47,811 bases of DNA from Nitratireductor aquibiodomus NL21 = JCM 21793 (GCF_000615975.1 NZ_BAMP01000025.1:1-47811); one strand, 5' to 3'. Counted from the stretch's first letter, positions 26,973 to 37,327 are shown. A program made the numbers and translations. The notes: generated by a model not told the origin, from the sequence alone.

Positions 26973-27923
26973 ATGAGAAAAATGACGATGTTTAGCAATT
27001 GCAGACGCTTCCTGCGCACAGGCGTTCTGACGCTGGCCATGGCGGCGGCAATGCCTCTGTTCAATGGAGCTGGCGCACTGGCGACGGAAATTCGCTACGT
27101 GGTGAACAACGTTCCGATTACGAGCTACGATATCGACCGCCGCGTGGCGTTTCTAAAGCTTCAGCGTGAAGGCGGCAATCTGCGCCAGAAGGCCACGGAT
27201 CAGATGATCGAGCAGACGTTGAAGCTGCAGGAAATGCAGCGCCGCAATGTCAACATTCCGGACGAGATGGTGAATCAGGCCTATGCCCGCTTCGCCAACG
27301 GCAACCGGATGTCGACAAGCCAGCTGAACACTGTGCTTGCACAAAGCGGTGTGACTTCCGATCACTTCAAGGAGTTCATTCGCTCCCAGATCGGCTGGGG
27401 CCGTGTCATGCAGGCCCGCACCAGCTCGACCGGCCGCATGAGCGAACAGGATGTCGTCGCCAAGATGCTCGAGCAGGGCGGCAGCAAGCCCAGCGCGACC
27501 GAATACATGCTCCAGCAGGTGATTTTTGTCGTTCCATCAGGCGAACGTTCGAGCCTGCTTGGCAAGCGCAAGCGTGAGGCGCAGGCAATGCGCGACCGGT
27601 TCCAGGGTTGCGACAGCACGCGCCAATTTGCCAAGGGGCTGATCGACGTGACGGTGCGCGACCTGGGGCGTGTTCTTGAGCCGGAACTTCCCACGGACTG
27701 GAAAGACCAAATCAAGAAGACCTCCCCCGGCAATGCGACGGGTGTGCGCGAGACAGATCGGGGTGTCGAGTTCATCGGCGTGTGCAGCACGCGCGAGGTC
27801 TCCGACGACCGGGTTGCGCAGATGGTGTTCCAGAACGAAAATTCCGGGAACGACGCCATGGAAAAGGAAGCGCAGGCGTATCTCGCCGAGCTGCGCAAGA
27901 ACGCACGTATCAGCCAGCGCTGA
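26973..27923 (+). CDS. surA: SurA-like periplasmic chaperone / peptidylprolyl isomerase
   Basis: SurA escorts unfolded outer membrane proteins, LptD among them, through the periplasm. The 316-residue protein has a signal peptide (hydrophobic TGVLTLAMAAAMPLF, cleavage near GALAT). The SurA N-domain reads IRYVVNNVPITSYDIDRRVAFLKL, followed by an isomerase-like region around ATEYMLQQVIFVVPSG that is degenerate compared with a PpiC domain, as is usual in alphaproteobacteria. Three ATGs are possible (26931, 26973, 26982); 26973 places a good signal peptide at the start. The position directly after lptD supports the role. Confidence 0.88.
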   Translation: MRKMTMFSNCRRFLRTGVLTLAMAAAMPLFNGAGALATEIRYVVNNVPITSYDIDRRVAFLKLQREGGNLRQKATDQMIEQTLKLQEMQRRNVNIPDEMVNQAYARFANGNRMSTSQLNTVLAQSGVTSDHFKEFIRSQIGWGRVMQARTSSTGRMSEQDVVAKMLEQGGSKPSATEYMLQQVIFVVPSGERSSLLGKRKREAQAMRDRFQGCDSTRQFAKGLIDVTVRDLGRVLEPELPTDWKDQIKKTSPGNATGVRETDRGVEFIGVCSTREVSDDRVAQMVFQNENSGNDAMEKEAQAYLAELRKNARISQR

Positions 27924-27930
27924 TCGGTCA

Positions 27931-27962
27931 AGGGCCCGGACTGACCGGGCCCCTTTCTTTCA
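27931..27962 (+). terminator. Rho-independent terminator after surA
   Basis: GGGCCCGG (27932-27939), loop ACTGA, CCGGGCCC (27945-27952), followed by CTTTCTTTC. It lies 8 bases after the surA stop and may partly separate lpt/surA transcription from pdxA. Confidence 0.75.
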
Positions 27963-27992
27963 CCCAGGTGTTTCTCCAAGAGGAGATGGCTC

Positions 27993-29002
27993 GTGCTCCC
28001 GCTCGCGCTCAGCATCGGCGATCCCTCCGGGATAGGCCCCGAGATCATCCTTCAGGCCTGGCTTGAGAGGAACAGGCTCGGGTTGCCCCGGTTCTATGTA
28101 CTGGGCGATCCTGGCCTGCTCGCAGCGCGTGCACGCCGCCTGGACCTCGACGTTCCGCTCTCAGAAGCCGATCCGGAGGCGGCGTCCGCCGTCTTTTCCG
28201 AGCGTCTGCCCGTGTCGCCGCTCCAGAACAGGCTGGCAGATAATCCCGGGCATCCCGAAACGGTGAATGCTGCGGGCGTGATCGAGGCGATATCGCGCGC
28301 CGTTGACGACACGATGCAGAAGCGCGCGGCGGCTGTTATCACCGCGCCCATCGCCAAGAAGCCGCTCTATGATGCCGGTTTCCGTTTTCCCGGCCATACC
28401 GAGTATCTCGGCCATCTCGCAGAGGAGGTCACCGGACGCGCGGCCACGCCCGTGATGATGCTTGCCGGGCCAGAACTGCGCACCGTGCCTGTGACCGTGC
28501 ACGAGGCGCTGGCAAGCGTTCCCACGACCCTTACGCAATCGCTGGTGGAAGAGACGGCCCGGATTGCGGCGCGTGACCTCAGGGAACGGTTCGGCATTTC
28601 CGCACCCCGCCTCGCCATTGCCGGTCTCAACCCGCATGCGGGAGAAGGCGGAGCGATGGGAACGGAAGACCGCGATGTCATCGCGCCGGCAATCCACGCA
28701 TTGCAGGCGGAGGGCATCAACGCGTTCGGTCCCCTGCCCGCCGACACGATGTTCCACGCGCGCGCCCGCCAGGCTACGACGCGGCACTGTGCATGTATCA
28801 CGATCAGGCACTGATCCCGGTGAAAACCATCGCCTTCGACGAGACGGTGAACGTCACGCTCGGTCTTCCCTTCATCCGCACCTCTCCCGACCATGGCACG
28901 GCCTTCGACATTGCCGGGAAGGGCATCGCGCGGGCCGACAGCATGATTGCGGCGATCAGGCTCGCGCGTGAGCTGGCGGACAATGCCGGTGGCGCGCGAT
29001 GA
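27993..29002 (+). CDS. pdxA: 4-hydroxythreonine-4-phosphate dehydrogenase PdxA, frameshifted
   Basis: PdxA oxidises 4-phosphohydroxythreonine in pyridoxal phosphate synthesis. The GTG at 27993 is chosen since AGGAG ends 7 bases before it and the protein then opens [17 protein letters not shown], the family's N-terminus. Further motifs are [15 protein letters not shown] and [12 protein letters not shown]. The frame breaks near 28771, where CAGGCTACGAC should read CAGGGCTACGAC. The rest ([19 protein letters not shown], then [20 protein letters not shown]) continues in the next frame to 29002. Repaired length is about 336 residues, normal. One lost G in a G-run points to a sequence error. Its stop overlaps the rsmA start (ATGA). 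Confidence 0.93.
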
Positions 29003-29829
29003 GCGCGGACGGGCTTCCGCCGCTGCGCGAGGTTATCTCCCGCTATGGCCTTGCGGCAAAGAAATCGCTCGGCCAGAATTTTCTACTCGATCTCAATCTG
29101 ACGGCCAAAGTGGCGCGTGCTGCCGGCGATCTCGAAGGCGCGACTGTGATCGAGGTCGGGCCCGGCCCCGGAGGGCTGACGCGTGCATTGCTGATGGCGG
29201 GCGCGGAGCGGGTTATCGCCGTGGAGCGAGACGAGCGCTGCCTTGACGCGCTGGCAGAGGTCGCCGCGCACTATCCGGGACAGCTCGACGTTGTGAGTGG
29301 CGATGCCATGGAGACGGATTTTGCCGCTCTGGCCACGAACGCGCAGGGCGAGGTGCGAATCGTGGCGAACCTGCCCTATAACATCGGCACCGAGCTTCTG
29401 GTGCGCTGGCTTACGCCCGGGGGATGGCCCCCCTTCTATGCGTCGATGACACTGATGTTCCAGCGCGAAGTCGCGCAACGCATCGTTGCCAGTGCCGGCG
29501 ACAAGGCCTATGGCCGGCTTGGGGTTCTGGCCGGGTGGCGCACGGAGGCGAAGATTGCTTTCGACCTGCCGCCACAGGCCTTCACCCCGCCGCCCAAGGT
29601 AACCTCTTCGGTGGTGCACATCGTCCCGCGCGCGGCGCCGCTGGCCGTCGAGCCGGCGAAACTGGCGAAGATCACCGAAGCGGCCTTCGGGCAGCGCCGC
29701 AAAATGCTGCGCCAGAGCCTGAAATCGCTCGGTGGGGAGGCGCTTCTGGCGCGGGCGGGCATCGATGCCACGCGCCGGGCAGAGACGCTTTCGGTGGCGG
29801 AATTCGTGGCGCTTGCAAACAACGCCTGA
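28999..29829 (+). CDS. rsmA: 16S rRNA (adenine1518/1519-N6,N6)-dimethyltransferase
   Basis: RsmA (KsgA) dimethylates two adjacent adenosines in helix 45 of 16S rRNA late in small-subunit assembly. The 276-residue protein has [11 protein letters not shown] at the N-terminus, the SAM motif [12 protein letters not shown], the acidic VERDERC, and the catalytic [20 protein letters not shown] comes before the helical C-terminal domain ([13 protein letters not shown]). ATGA overlap with pdxA gives coupling. It ends 3 bases from the facing gmk stop, with no space for separate terminators. Confidence 0.97.
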   Translation: MSADGLPPLREVISRYGLAAKKSLGQNFLLDLNLTAKVARAAGDLEGATVIEVGPGPGGLTRALLMAGAERVIAVERDERCLDALAEVAAHYPGQLDVVSGDAMETDFAALATNAQGEVRIVANLPYNIGTELLVRWLTPGGWPPFYASMTLMFQREVAQRIVASAGDKAYGRLGVLAGWRTEAKIAFDLPPQAFTPPPKVTSSVVHIVPRAAPLAVEPAKLAKITEAAFGQRRKMLRQSLKSLGGEALLARAGIDATRRAETLSVAEFVALANNA

Positions 29830-29832
29830 GCG

Positions 29833-30498
29833 TCAGTTTGGCTCTTCTGCGAGAAGCCCTGCCACGAAATCAAACAGGCCGGGACGCCGGTCGCGGCGCA
29901 GACGCTCCGCCTCGACAATGGAGCGGACGGCCGAAAAGGCCGGGTCGAGCTGTTCGTTGATGACCACGTAGTCGTAATCGATCCACTTCTCGATCTCGGT
30001 GCGCGCGTTCCTGAGACGCGTCTGGATGATCTCCGGCGTATCCTCGGCCCGGCGTGTGAGGCGACCGAGAAGCTCCTTCATGGTCGGCGGCAGGATGAAG
30101 ATGGACACGACATCTCCGCGCATTTTCTCGCGCAACTGCTCAGCGCCCTGCCAGTCGATGTCGAACAGCATGTCGCGGCCCTCGGTCAGCGCCTTTTCAA
30201 CCGGCGCCCGGGGCGTGCCGTAAAAATTGCCGTGAACCTCTGCCCATTCGAGCAATTCGTCATTGTCGCGCATGATCTCGAATTCGCGCTGCGACTTGAA
30301 ATGATAATGCACGCCCTCGATCTCGCTGCCGCGGCGCGCGCGGGTCGTCACGCTGACAGAAAGCTCGAAACCGGGAACCTGCGCCAGAAGCGTGCGCGCG
30401 ATGGTGGATTTTCCGGCACCCGAGGGCGAGGACAACACCAGCATCAGGCCGCGGCGCGCGACGTCGGTCAAAGCGGCAGGAGATATTTCCGAGGACAT
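29833..30498 (-). CDS. gmk: guanylate kinase
   Basis: Gmk phosphorylates GMP to GDP. The 221-residue protein has the P-loop [10 protein letters not shown] (23-32), [19 protein letters not shown] for GMP binding, the YGTPR motif and [11 protein letters not shown]. It is preceded by yicC with only 3 bases between stop and start, the usual yicC-gmk pair. rsmA converges on it. Confidence 0.97.
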   Translation of the reverse strand: MSSEISPAALTDVARRGLMLVLSSPSGAGKSTIARTLLAQVPGFELSVSVTTRARRGSEIEGVHYHFKSQREFEIMRDNDELLEWAEVHGNFYGTPRAPVEKALTEGRDMLFDIDWQGAEQLREKMRGDVVSIFILPPTMKELLGRLTRRAEDTPEIIQTRLRNARTEIEKWIDYDYVVINEQLDPAFSAVRSIVEAERLRRDRRPGLFDFVAGLLAEEPN

Positions 30499-30501
30499 GG
30501 T

Positions 30502-31392
30502 CTACTCCAGATTTTGCACCTGCTCGCGAAACTGATCAACCACGGCCTTCAACTCCAGGCCGATGGCCGTCACCGTTGCCGCGTTGGATTTTGAGCAAAG
30601 CGTGTTGGATTCGCGATTGAATTCCTGGCCCATAAAATCAAGCTTTCGGCCGATGGGACCGCCGGACGCGATCAGGGCCCGCGCGGCTGCAATGTGCGTG
30701 CGCAAGCGATCGATCTCCTCGCGGATGTCGGCCTTGGCGGCAAGGATGGCGGCTTCCGCATGCAGTCGGTCCGCATCGAAGCCGGTGGTCGCATCCATGA
30801 GACGGGCCACCTGCTCCCGCAGACGCTCCCGGATGGCCTCCGGCGAGCGCGACGGGTCGGCCTCGACCTGATCGGTCAGCGCTTCGATGCGCGACACCTG
30901 ATCGAGCAATATGGCTTCCAGTGCCCCACCTTCCGCACGGCGGGCTTCTTCAAGCCCCCGGAGAGCATCGTCAAGGGCGGCAAGGATCGCCTCGTCGAGG
31001 GAGGCGCGCAGGTCTTCGTCAGCCACGGGATCGGCAAAATCGAGGACCCCGCGCAGGGCAAGGAGCCCGTCGGCTGTCGCCGGAGCCGTGCCGAACTGCT
31101 CCTGAAGCCGGCCGGCAAGTGCTGCAACCTCTTTCAGAAAATCCTCGTCCACGACCGGACGGCGCAGGGCATCGCTCTGCGTAAAGGTCAGGGAAGCCTG
31201 TACATTTCCACGGGCAAAGCACTTTTGCAGGCGCTGGCGGGCCATCGGCTCGATACGCTCGAACCCCGGCGGCAGGCGAAAACGGGCTTCAAGGCTCCGC
31301 CCATTGACCGACTTGATCTCCCAGACGATACCGCCGGCATCATGATCACGCGCGGCGCGGGCAAAACCCGTCATGCTCTGCAGCCTGCTCAT
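30502..31392 (-). CDS. YicC/YloC family endoribonuclease
   Basis: YicC proteins are hexameric RNases implicated in small-RNA turnover in E. coli. The 296-residue protein starts MSRLQSMTGFARA, the conserved N-terminus. It has WEIKSVNGRSLEARFRLPPG and ends with GRKLDFMGQEFNRESNTLCSK, the signature of the C-terminal DUF1732 part, and VDQFREQVQNLE. GAGGGG lies before the ATG at 31392. A longer frame extends upstream to 31635 but overlaps mltG and is not supported. Confidence 0.95.
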   Translation of the reverse strand: MSRLQSMTGFARAARDHDAGGIVWEIKSVNGRSLEARFRLPPGFERIEPMARQRLQKCFARGNVQASLTFTQSDALRRPVVDEDFLKEVAALAGRLQEQFGTAPATADGLLALRGVLDFADPVADEDLRASLDEAILAALDDALRGLEEARRAEGGALEAILLDQVSRIEALTDQVEADPSRSPEAIRERLREQVARLMDATTGFDADRLHAEAAILAAKADIREEIDRLRTHIAAARALIASGGPIGRKLDFMGQEFNRESNTLCSKSNAATVTAIGLELKAVVDQFREQVQNLE

Positions 31393-31432
31393 GCGTCCCC
31401 TCGTGCAGTCGTTCCCTGCGCGCATGTCCGGC

Positions 31433-32598
31433 TCAGTTCGAACCGTTCTCGCCCGCGTTTTCTTCCTCTGCCCGACGCTCACGCTCAATCTTGCGCCAGC
31501 GTGCGACATTCTCATTGTGCTCTTTGAGCGTTTTGGCGAAAACGTGCCCGCCCGTTCCGTCAGCGACGAAATAGAGTTCGTCGGTCTGGGACGGATTGGC
31601 CACCGCCTCCAGCGCTGCCCGGCCGGGATTGGCAATGGGTGTGGGCGGAAGACCGTCGATCAGATAGGTGTTGTAGGGCGTTTTCTTGTCGAGATCGGAG
31701 CGATAGATCGGCCGATCGGATGGTTTTCCCTGCCCGCCAAACAGCCCATAGATGATGGTGGGATCCGACTGCAGCCGCATGCCCTTGCGCAGACGGTTGA
31801 TAAACACGGCCGCGACGCGCGGACGCTCGTCGGCAATGCCGGTTTCCTTTTCAACGATCGAGCCAGCGTCACGAACTCGTTCTTGTCCTTGACGGGCAGG
31901 TCCTCGTCGCGGCGCGCCCAGATGCTGTCCACCAGCTCCTGCTGGTCCTCAAGCAGTTTTTCAACAACGGCGCCACGGTCCATACCGCGTGTAAAGCGCA
32001 GCGTATCGGCGGCGAGACTGCCCTCTGCCGGCATCTCCTCGGGCAGCGTGCCGGAAAGCTCTTCGGTTTCGCGGATCCGCTCGAACACCTGGAATACGGT
32101 CTGCCCCTCGGGAATGGTGAGCGAATAGAGAACGCTCTTGCCGCTCTTCAGGAGTTCCATGATCTCGTGCATCGATGCACCGGCATCAATGGCGTATTCA
32201 CCCGCTTTCAGTTCAGAATCCGCCCCATAGGCACGAACGCCGAGCGAAAAGATGCGGGCATCGGAAATGACGCCTTCCCGCTCAAGCAGGCTCGCGATCT
32301 GGCGCACACCGGTGTTCGGTTTGATCATCACTGTATCGGCCGTGCGAGACGGACCGGGCTGATGAAACTCACGCTTGCCAAAATAGAAGGCGAAACCGGC
32401 AAGAATGACCAGGAAGACTATGGAGGAGAAGACGAAGTTCAGGAAAACCACGAACTGACTGCGCGCGCGCCTGGAGCGCCGCGGCGGCGGTGTGCCGGCC
32501 TCCGGCCGCAAAGTCTGGTTGGCCGATTTGAACGTGCGACCACGTTCCTCGCCTGCCTGACGGCCGAAGCCGGAATTGTCGCCGGAAGTCCCTGTCAT
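31433..32598 (-). CDS. mltG: endolytic transglycosylase MltG, frameshifted
   Basis: MltG cleaves nascent glycan strands and so limits peptidoglycan chain length. A cytoplasmic N-terminal tail rich in Arg is followed by a membrane helix ([20 protein letters not shown], about 48-67), a LysM-like region ([20 protein letters not shown]) and the YceG catalytic domain. The frame breaks near 31862: VTLA should continue [20 protein letters not shown], where the Glu of EKETG is the catalytic residue. The second piece ([15 protein letters not shown], then [18 protein letters not shown]) completes the domain. One base after CTGGC is missing. Repaired length is about 388 residues. Confidence 0.92.
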
Positions 32599-32786
32599 GC
32601 CTCTTGGACCGCTCCCTTCAGAACGGCGCCAATGGTCGCCGGTCCTGTCCTAAATATTCGTGCGTTGAACGTTCACGCAGGCTTCGGAAAAAAACATTTC
32701 CCGGGCCTGGCGTCCGCCATTTCGATTCGTGTCCGTCAGACTGAATTGCGAAAATGGCAAAACTGCAAGCCCGTTAGTGGAAAGCT

Positions 32787-34041
32787 TCAGGCGTCATAAC
32801 GCCTGAAAACGAGAGACGCGTTGGTACCGCCGAAGCCGAACGAGTTGGACAACGCCACGTCAATCTGCCGCTCACGCGGTTTGTTGGGCACCAGATCGAT
32901 GGGCGTTTCCGCCTGTGGATTGTCGAGATTGATGGTCGGCGGAGCGATGTTGTCGCGGATAGCCAGAACGGAGAAGATGGCTTCTGCCGCACCGGCTGCA
33001 CCCAATAGATGACCGATCGACGACTTGGTGGACGACATCGACACCTTGCTCGCGGCATCGCCCAGAAGACGCTCCACGGCACCAAGTTCGATCGTGTCCG
33101 CCATGGTCGATGTGCCATGCGCGTTGATGTAGTCGAGATCGGCCGCGGTCAGGCCGGCGCGGTTCAGCGCTGCCTTCATGCAGCGATAGGCACCGTCACC
33201 ATCCTCGGCTGGAGCGGTGATGTGATAGGCGTCGCCCGTGAGGCCGTAGCCAACCACTTCCGCATAAATCTTTGCGCCACGCGCCTTTGCGTGCTCCAAC
33301 TCTTCCAGAACGACAACGCCGGCACCCTCGCCCATGACAAAACCGTCACGGTCGCGGTCATAGGGCCGGGAAGCCTTTTCAGGCGTGTCGTTGAAGCTGG
33401 TGGAAAGCGCCTTGCAGGCCGAAAAGCCGGCAATGGAGAGGCGGGTGATCGGTGCTTCTGCACCACCCGCCAGCATAACGTCTGCGTCGCCGAGCATGAT
33501 GAGACGGGCTGCGTCACCGATGGCATGCGCGCCTGTGGAACAGGCGGTCACCACCGCGTGGTTCGGTCCCTTCAACGTGGCGAATCGACACCTGGCCCGA
33601 AACCAGGTTGATGATGTTGCCGGGGATGAAGAAGGGGCTGATGCGGCGCGGGCCGCGCTCAGCAAGCGTCAAGGCGTTTTCAGCAATGCCCTCGATGCCG
33701 CCGATCCCCGAGCCGATGAGCACGCCGGTGGCGTATTTCTCATCGTCGGTTTCCGGTTTCCAGCCCGAATCCTCAAGCGCCTGGTCTGCCGCAGCAATGC
33801 CGTAGGTGATGAACTCACCGATCTTGCGCTGCTCGCGCGGCTCCAGAAAGGCATCGGGGTCGAATGCCCCATCGCCTTCGCGCGGGATCGAATTGGCGAT
33901 CTTGCAGGCCAGGTCATCGACCTCAAAACGATCGATGCGGCTGGCCGCACTCTTGCCCGAAAGCAGGCTGTTCCACCCATGTTCAACACCGAGGCCGAAA
34001 GGTGAAAGAAGCCCCATACCGGTGACGACAACGCGTCTCAT
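32787..34041 (-). CDS. fabF: beta-ketoacyl-ACP synthase II, frameshifted
   Basis: FabF elongates acyl-ACP in type II fatty acid synthesis. The N-terminus [16 protein letters not shown] and the active-site Cys in [12 protein letters not shown] are present, with His in [11 protein letters not shown] and in [12 protein letters not shown]. The thiolase fold is otherwise complete to [14 protein letters not shown]. The frame breaks near 33576: VSIRH should be followed by [10 protein letters not shown], which needs two more bases (or one fewer) at CACG-TTGAAG. Total repaired length is about 419 residues. As this gene sits between acpP and mltG in a conserved order and is normally needed, a sequence error is likely. 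Confidence 0.94.
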
Positions 34042-34092
34042 ATGCTGATTATCCGCCTTGACTACGTTTCGTAGCGAAAACGCCGGACGGCG

Positions 34093-34329
34093 TCAGGCGG
34101 TCGCCTTGTCGATGTACTTCACAGCGTCGCCGACGGTGAGGATCGTCTCGGCTGCATCGTCCGGGATTTCAACGCCGAACTCTTCTTCGAACGCCATGAC
34201 CAGCTCGACCGTGTCGAGGCTGTCAGCGCCAAGATCATCAATGAAGCTTGCACCTTCGGTCACCTTGTCGCCTTCGACGCCCAGATGTTCGACAACGATT
34301 TTCTTAACGCGTTCTGCAGTATCGCTCAT
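34093..34329 (-). CDS. acpP: acyl carrier protein
   Basis: AcpP carries growing acyl chains on a 4'-phosphopantetheine arm attached to Ser37 in the motif GADSLDTVE. The acidic 78-residue protein matches the normal length and has all four helices. It lies 51 bp before fabF, the usual acpP-fabF pair. The 233-bp spacer upstream (34330-34562) probably contains its own promoter, as acpP is normally expressed strongly; no clear element was picked out. Confidence 0.98.
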   Translation of the reverse strand: MSDTAERVKKIVVEHLGVEGDKVTEGASFIDDLGADSLDTVELVMAFEEEFGVEIPDDAAETILTVGDAVKYIDKATA

Positions 34330-34562
34330 GAGAGAACCCTCGACTTTCTGAATTTCCGATCTTCGTTAGCCGCACGAATGCCGCTAATCAAGCGAAATGA
34401 CGACTAAAGCGCCGATACGATCGACGCCCAGTCTGTTATGCTCCGATGACGATGCACAGCGTGCATGCGGCGTGCGGAACGGCTTCGAGCGGGCGCTTAT
34501 CACGATTTTGGCGCGCGCGCCAAGCGTTATTCCACGTCCCGCCACTCCTGCGACCAGTCGCA

Positions 34563-35117
34563 TCAGACACCAGGCCCGGAGCGCCAGTCACGGCGCAGGA
34601 AACGCCAAATGACAGGCTCTCCCGGGACCTCGACCCCTTTGTTTCCCTGTCGTACAGGTCTTTCGAGACGAGCGCCAAGAAAGGAAGCAAGTCTTGCCGC
34701 CTGATGGTTTTCTGCGGTGGTTTCACCAAATATCTCGCAGAGGGCGAGTGTGGAGAAACCGAAGTCGAGCAGGCCGCGCGTGATCTCGGCGGCACTGCCG
34801 TAGCGCCCCCACATATCCGGCGAAAGCTCTATACCCAACTCACCACTGCCCTGTGGACAATTTGCCGTGCGAACACCGGCGCAACCGACGAGCCGGCCGG
34901 TTTTGCGCTCAATGACGGCAAACTGGTAGTTCCGGCGCGGGTGCTCCTGCGCCCATTTGCGAAAGAGCGCCACGAGTTCGGCGGGATCGCCCGCTTCCTG
35001 CCCGGCCTTTTTGCGGGCGGAAACGAAGCGCGGGTCGGACTGGTAGGCGGCCAGTGCCGTAACGTCGGCGGGCTCGAAGTCGCGCAGCACAAAGCGCCGT
35101 GTGGCACGCCCGTCCAT
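34563..35117 (-). CDS. GNAT family N-acetyltransferase (RimJ/RimL-like)
   Basis: This 184-residue acetyl-CoA-dependent acetyltransferase begins RFVLRDFEPADVTALAAYQ. LGIELSPDMWGRYGSAAEI forms the acetyl-CoA-binding turn, and ENHQAARLASFLGARLE is the closing motif, as in the RimJ/RimL group that modifies N-termini or small amines. The substrate is unknown. It sits 23 bases after fabG and before acpP on the same strand, a place that in relatives I recall as usually having fabG directly next to acpP. Confidence 0.87.
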   Translation of the reverse strand: MDGRATRRFVLRDFEPADVTALAAYQSDPRFVSARKKAGQEAGDPAELVALFRKWAQEHPRRNYQFAVIERKTGRLVGCAGVRTANCPQGSGELGIELSPDMWGRYGSAAEITRGLLDFGFSTLALCEIFGETTAENHQAARLASFLGARLERPVRQGNKGVEVPGEPVIWRFLRRDWRSGPGV

Positions 35118-35140
35118 CGTTCCTCCTGCCCGAACCGCGT

Positions 35141-35878
35141 TCAGATCATCGCCATGCCGCCATTGACGTGCACGGTCTGGCCCGTGACGTAGGAGGCCTC
35201 ATTGGATGCCAGATATGCGACGGCGGATGCGATTTCATCACCGCTGCCCATGCGCTTCATGGGAATGGCACCCATGATCGCGTCGCGCTGCTTGTCGTTG
35301 AGCTTGTCGGTCATGGCCGATTCGATAAAGCCGGGGGCAACGCAGTTGACGGTGATCGACCGGCTGGCGATTTCCTGGGCGAGCGACTTGGAAAAGCCGA
35401 TCAGACCTGCCTTGGAGGCACAGTAATTTGCCTGACCGGGATTGCCGGTGACGCCCACAACGGAAGTGATGTTGATGATGCGGCCGAATCGACGGCGCAT
35501 CATCGGGTGCGTCAGTTCGCGGGTGAGCCGAAAAACAGAGCCGAGATTGATCTCCAGCACCTGATCCCAGTCATCGTCGCTCATACGCACAAAAAGGCCG
35601 TCGCGAGTGATGCCGGCATTGTTGACGAGGATATCGACACCCTCAAGTTCCGATTCCGCCTTCTCGGCCAACTGTTTGACTTCATTGCGGTCAGACAGGT
35701 TGGCGGGGAACAGCCTGACGCGATCGCCAAGATCGGCAGCCAGCGTTTCCAGCTTTTCAACCCGCGTGCCGTGCAGGCCGACAATGGCGCCCTGGGAGTG
35801 CAGAATGCGTGCGATGGCCTCGCCGATGCCGCCGGACGCCCCCGTCACCAGTGCCTTGCGGCCGCTCAGATCAAACAT
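35141..35878 (-). CDS. fabG: 3-oxoacyl-ACP reductase
   Basis: FabG reduces beta-ketoacyl-ACP with NADPH. The 245-residue SDR has TGASGGIG (12-19), NNAG, the catalytic Ser in ITSVVG, Tyr and Lys in YCASKAG, and the C-terminal YVTGQTVHVNGGMAMI. The ATG at 35878 begins MFDLSGRKALVTG and follows AAGGAC. An upstream ATG at 35899 adds seven residues not found in the family. fabD lies 49 bp upstream. Confidence 0.97.
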   Translation of the reverse strand: MFDLSGRKALVTGASGGIGEAIARILHSQGAIVGLHGTRVEKLETLAADLGDRVRLFPANLSDRNEVKQLAEKAESELEGVDILVNNAGITRDGLFVRMSDDDWDQVLEINLGSVFRLTRELTHPMMRRRFGRIINITSVVGVTGNPGQANYCASKAGLIGFSKSLAQEIASRSITVNCVAPGFIESAMTDKLNDKQRDAIMGAIPMKRMGSGDEIASAVAYLASNEASYVTGQTVHVNGGMAMI

Positions 35879-35927
35879 GGCCTTGTCCTTTTCAATCACC
35901 TGAATTCCTGCTTTTGATTTGGCGGGC

Positions 35928-36869
35928 TCAGCCGAGCGCCGCCATTGCCGCTTCTATATCTGCCGGTGTGTTGACCGGGACTGCGGCAAGATCGCGGTTG
36001 ATGCGACGGGCGAGACCGGACAGCACCTTGCCGGAGCCGATCTCATAGAGTGTGTCCACATCATTCTCGCCGAACCAGCCGACGGTTTCGCGCCAGCGCA
36101 CCCGGCCCGTGACCTGCTCGACCAGCCGTTCGGCGATCTCTTCGGGATCACTCAAAGGCGAGACGGTGACATTGGCGATCACAGGCACGACCGGGGCCTG
36201 CTTCTTCACGTCGGCCAGCGCCTCGCGCATCGCCTCGGCCGCCGGCTGCATGAGCGCGGAATGGAAGGGGGCGGAAACCGGCAGCATGATCGCGCGCTTG
36301 GCGCCCTTTTCGGAGGCGAGCTTCGCGGCTTCTTCCACGGCGCTTTTGGCACCGGAGATCACGAGTTGTCCGCCGCCGTTGTCATTGGCGATCTGGCAGA
36401 CGCCCTCCTTGCCGGCAGCGGAGCAGACCGCTTCCACGTCTGCCGCCTCGAGGCCAATGATCGCGGCCATAGCCCCCTCGCCCACCGGCACGGCAGCCTG
36501 CATGGCGTTGCCACGAATGCGCAGCAGCCGAGCTGTATCGGCCAGGGAAAATGTGCCGGCAGCGCAGAGCGCGGAATATTCGCCAAGCGAGTGACCGGCC
36601 ACGTAGGACACCTTGTCCTTGAGTGAGAGACCGCCCTTTTCCATCACCCGCATCGCGGCGATGGAAACGGCCATGAGCGCAGGCTGCGCATTGGCCGTGA
36701 GTGTCAGTTCGTTCTCCGGGCCTTCCCACATGATCCTGGAAAGTTTCTGCTCCAGCGCGTCATCGACCTCCTGGAACACGTCGCGCGCTTCTGGAAACGC
36801 ATCGGCCAGATCGCGCCCCATGCCGACAGCCTGACTTCCCTGACCTGGAAAGGTGAAAGCGATGCTCAT
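35928..36869 (-). CDS. fabD: malonyl-CoA:ACP transacylase
   Basis: FabD loads malonyl groups onto ACP. The 313-residue protein starts MSIAFTFPGQGSQAVGMGRD and has the catalytic Ser94 in AGHSLGEYSA, the conserved Arg-containing stretch RGNAMQAAVP, and the His in VSAPFHSALM. GGAGA lies upstream of the ATG at 36869; a longer frame to 36956 has no family sequence. It is the first gene of the fabD-fabG-(GNAT)-acpP-fabF-mltG-yicC-gmk series on the minus strand. Confidence 0.97.
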   Translation of the reverse strand: MSIAFTFPGQGSQAVGMGRDLADAFPEARDVFQEVDDALEQKLSRIMWEGPENELTLTANAQPALMAVSIAAMRVMEKGGLSLKDKVSYVAGHSLGEYSALCAAGTFSLADTARLLRIRGNAMQAAVPVGEGAMAAIIGLEAADVEAVCSAAGKEGVCQIANDNGGGQLVISGAKSAVEEAAKLASEKGAKRAIMLPVSAPFHSALMQPAAEAMREALADVKKQAPVVPVIANVTVSPLSDPEEIAERLVEQVTGRVRWRETVGWFGENDVDTLYEIGSGKVLSGLARRINRDLAAVPVNTPADIEAAMAALG

Positions 36870-37048
36870 CGCCAAATCTCCGGTATTCGTCTTTATCGGG
36901 CGCATCTGGTGACGCAACACAACCGGCGCGTCAAGCTTTTTGGGCGTTTTCGGCATCCGACGCCCGATGACATGAAAACTCCATAATTGAAGAGAGATGT
37001 ATCGCTGCTCCGCCCCATTTCCGGTGGCGTGTATGGGTATTTTCAGAC

Positions 37049-37327
37049 ATGTCTTTTGAATCAGAAGAGCCGCGACCGCAGGAAATTGCGCCTCGTCGCA
37101 GGCTGACGCTTGCGCAGGCGGTCGGCTTTGTTTCCGTAACCCTCTTTATTTCCACGGAAGTGGCCGCCGCTTCCGCCGCGGGCATCTGGGGTCTCTCCGG
37201 ACTGCTGCACCTTCAGCCCCTCGGCGAGGTCATTCTGACGGCGATCGTCGGCATTCCGGCGCTCTTTGCGATGGTGCGCTGCGGCCAACTCGCCTTCGCA
37301 GCGGAGACCGACCCGGAAAACAACTGA
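37049..37327 (+). CDS. small membrane protein of unknown function
   Basis: The 92-residue protein has a basic and acidic N-terminal tail (PRPQEIAPRRRLTL) and two hydrophobic segments (about 24-46 and 58-75), with an acidic C-terminus. It is divergent from fabD with 179 bp between the starts. No family was recognised. The composition and codon use fit a real gene, but no strong ribosome-binding site is seen. Confidence 0.55.
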   Translation: MSFESEEPRPQEIAPRRRLTLAQAVGFVSVTLFISTEVAAASAAGIWGLSGLLHLQPLGEVILTAIVGIPALFAMVRCGQLAFAAETDPENN

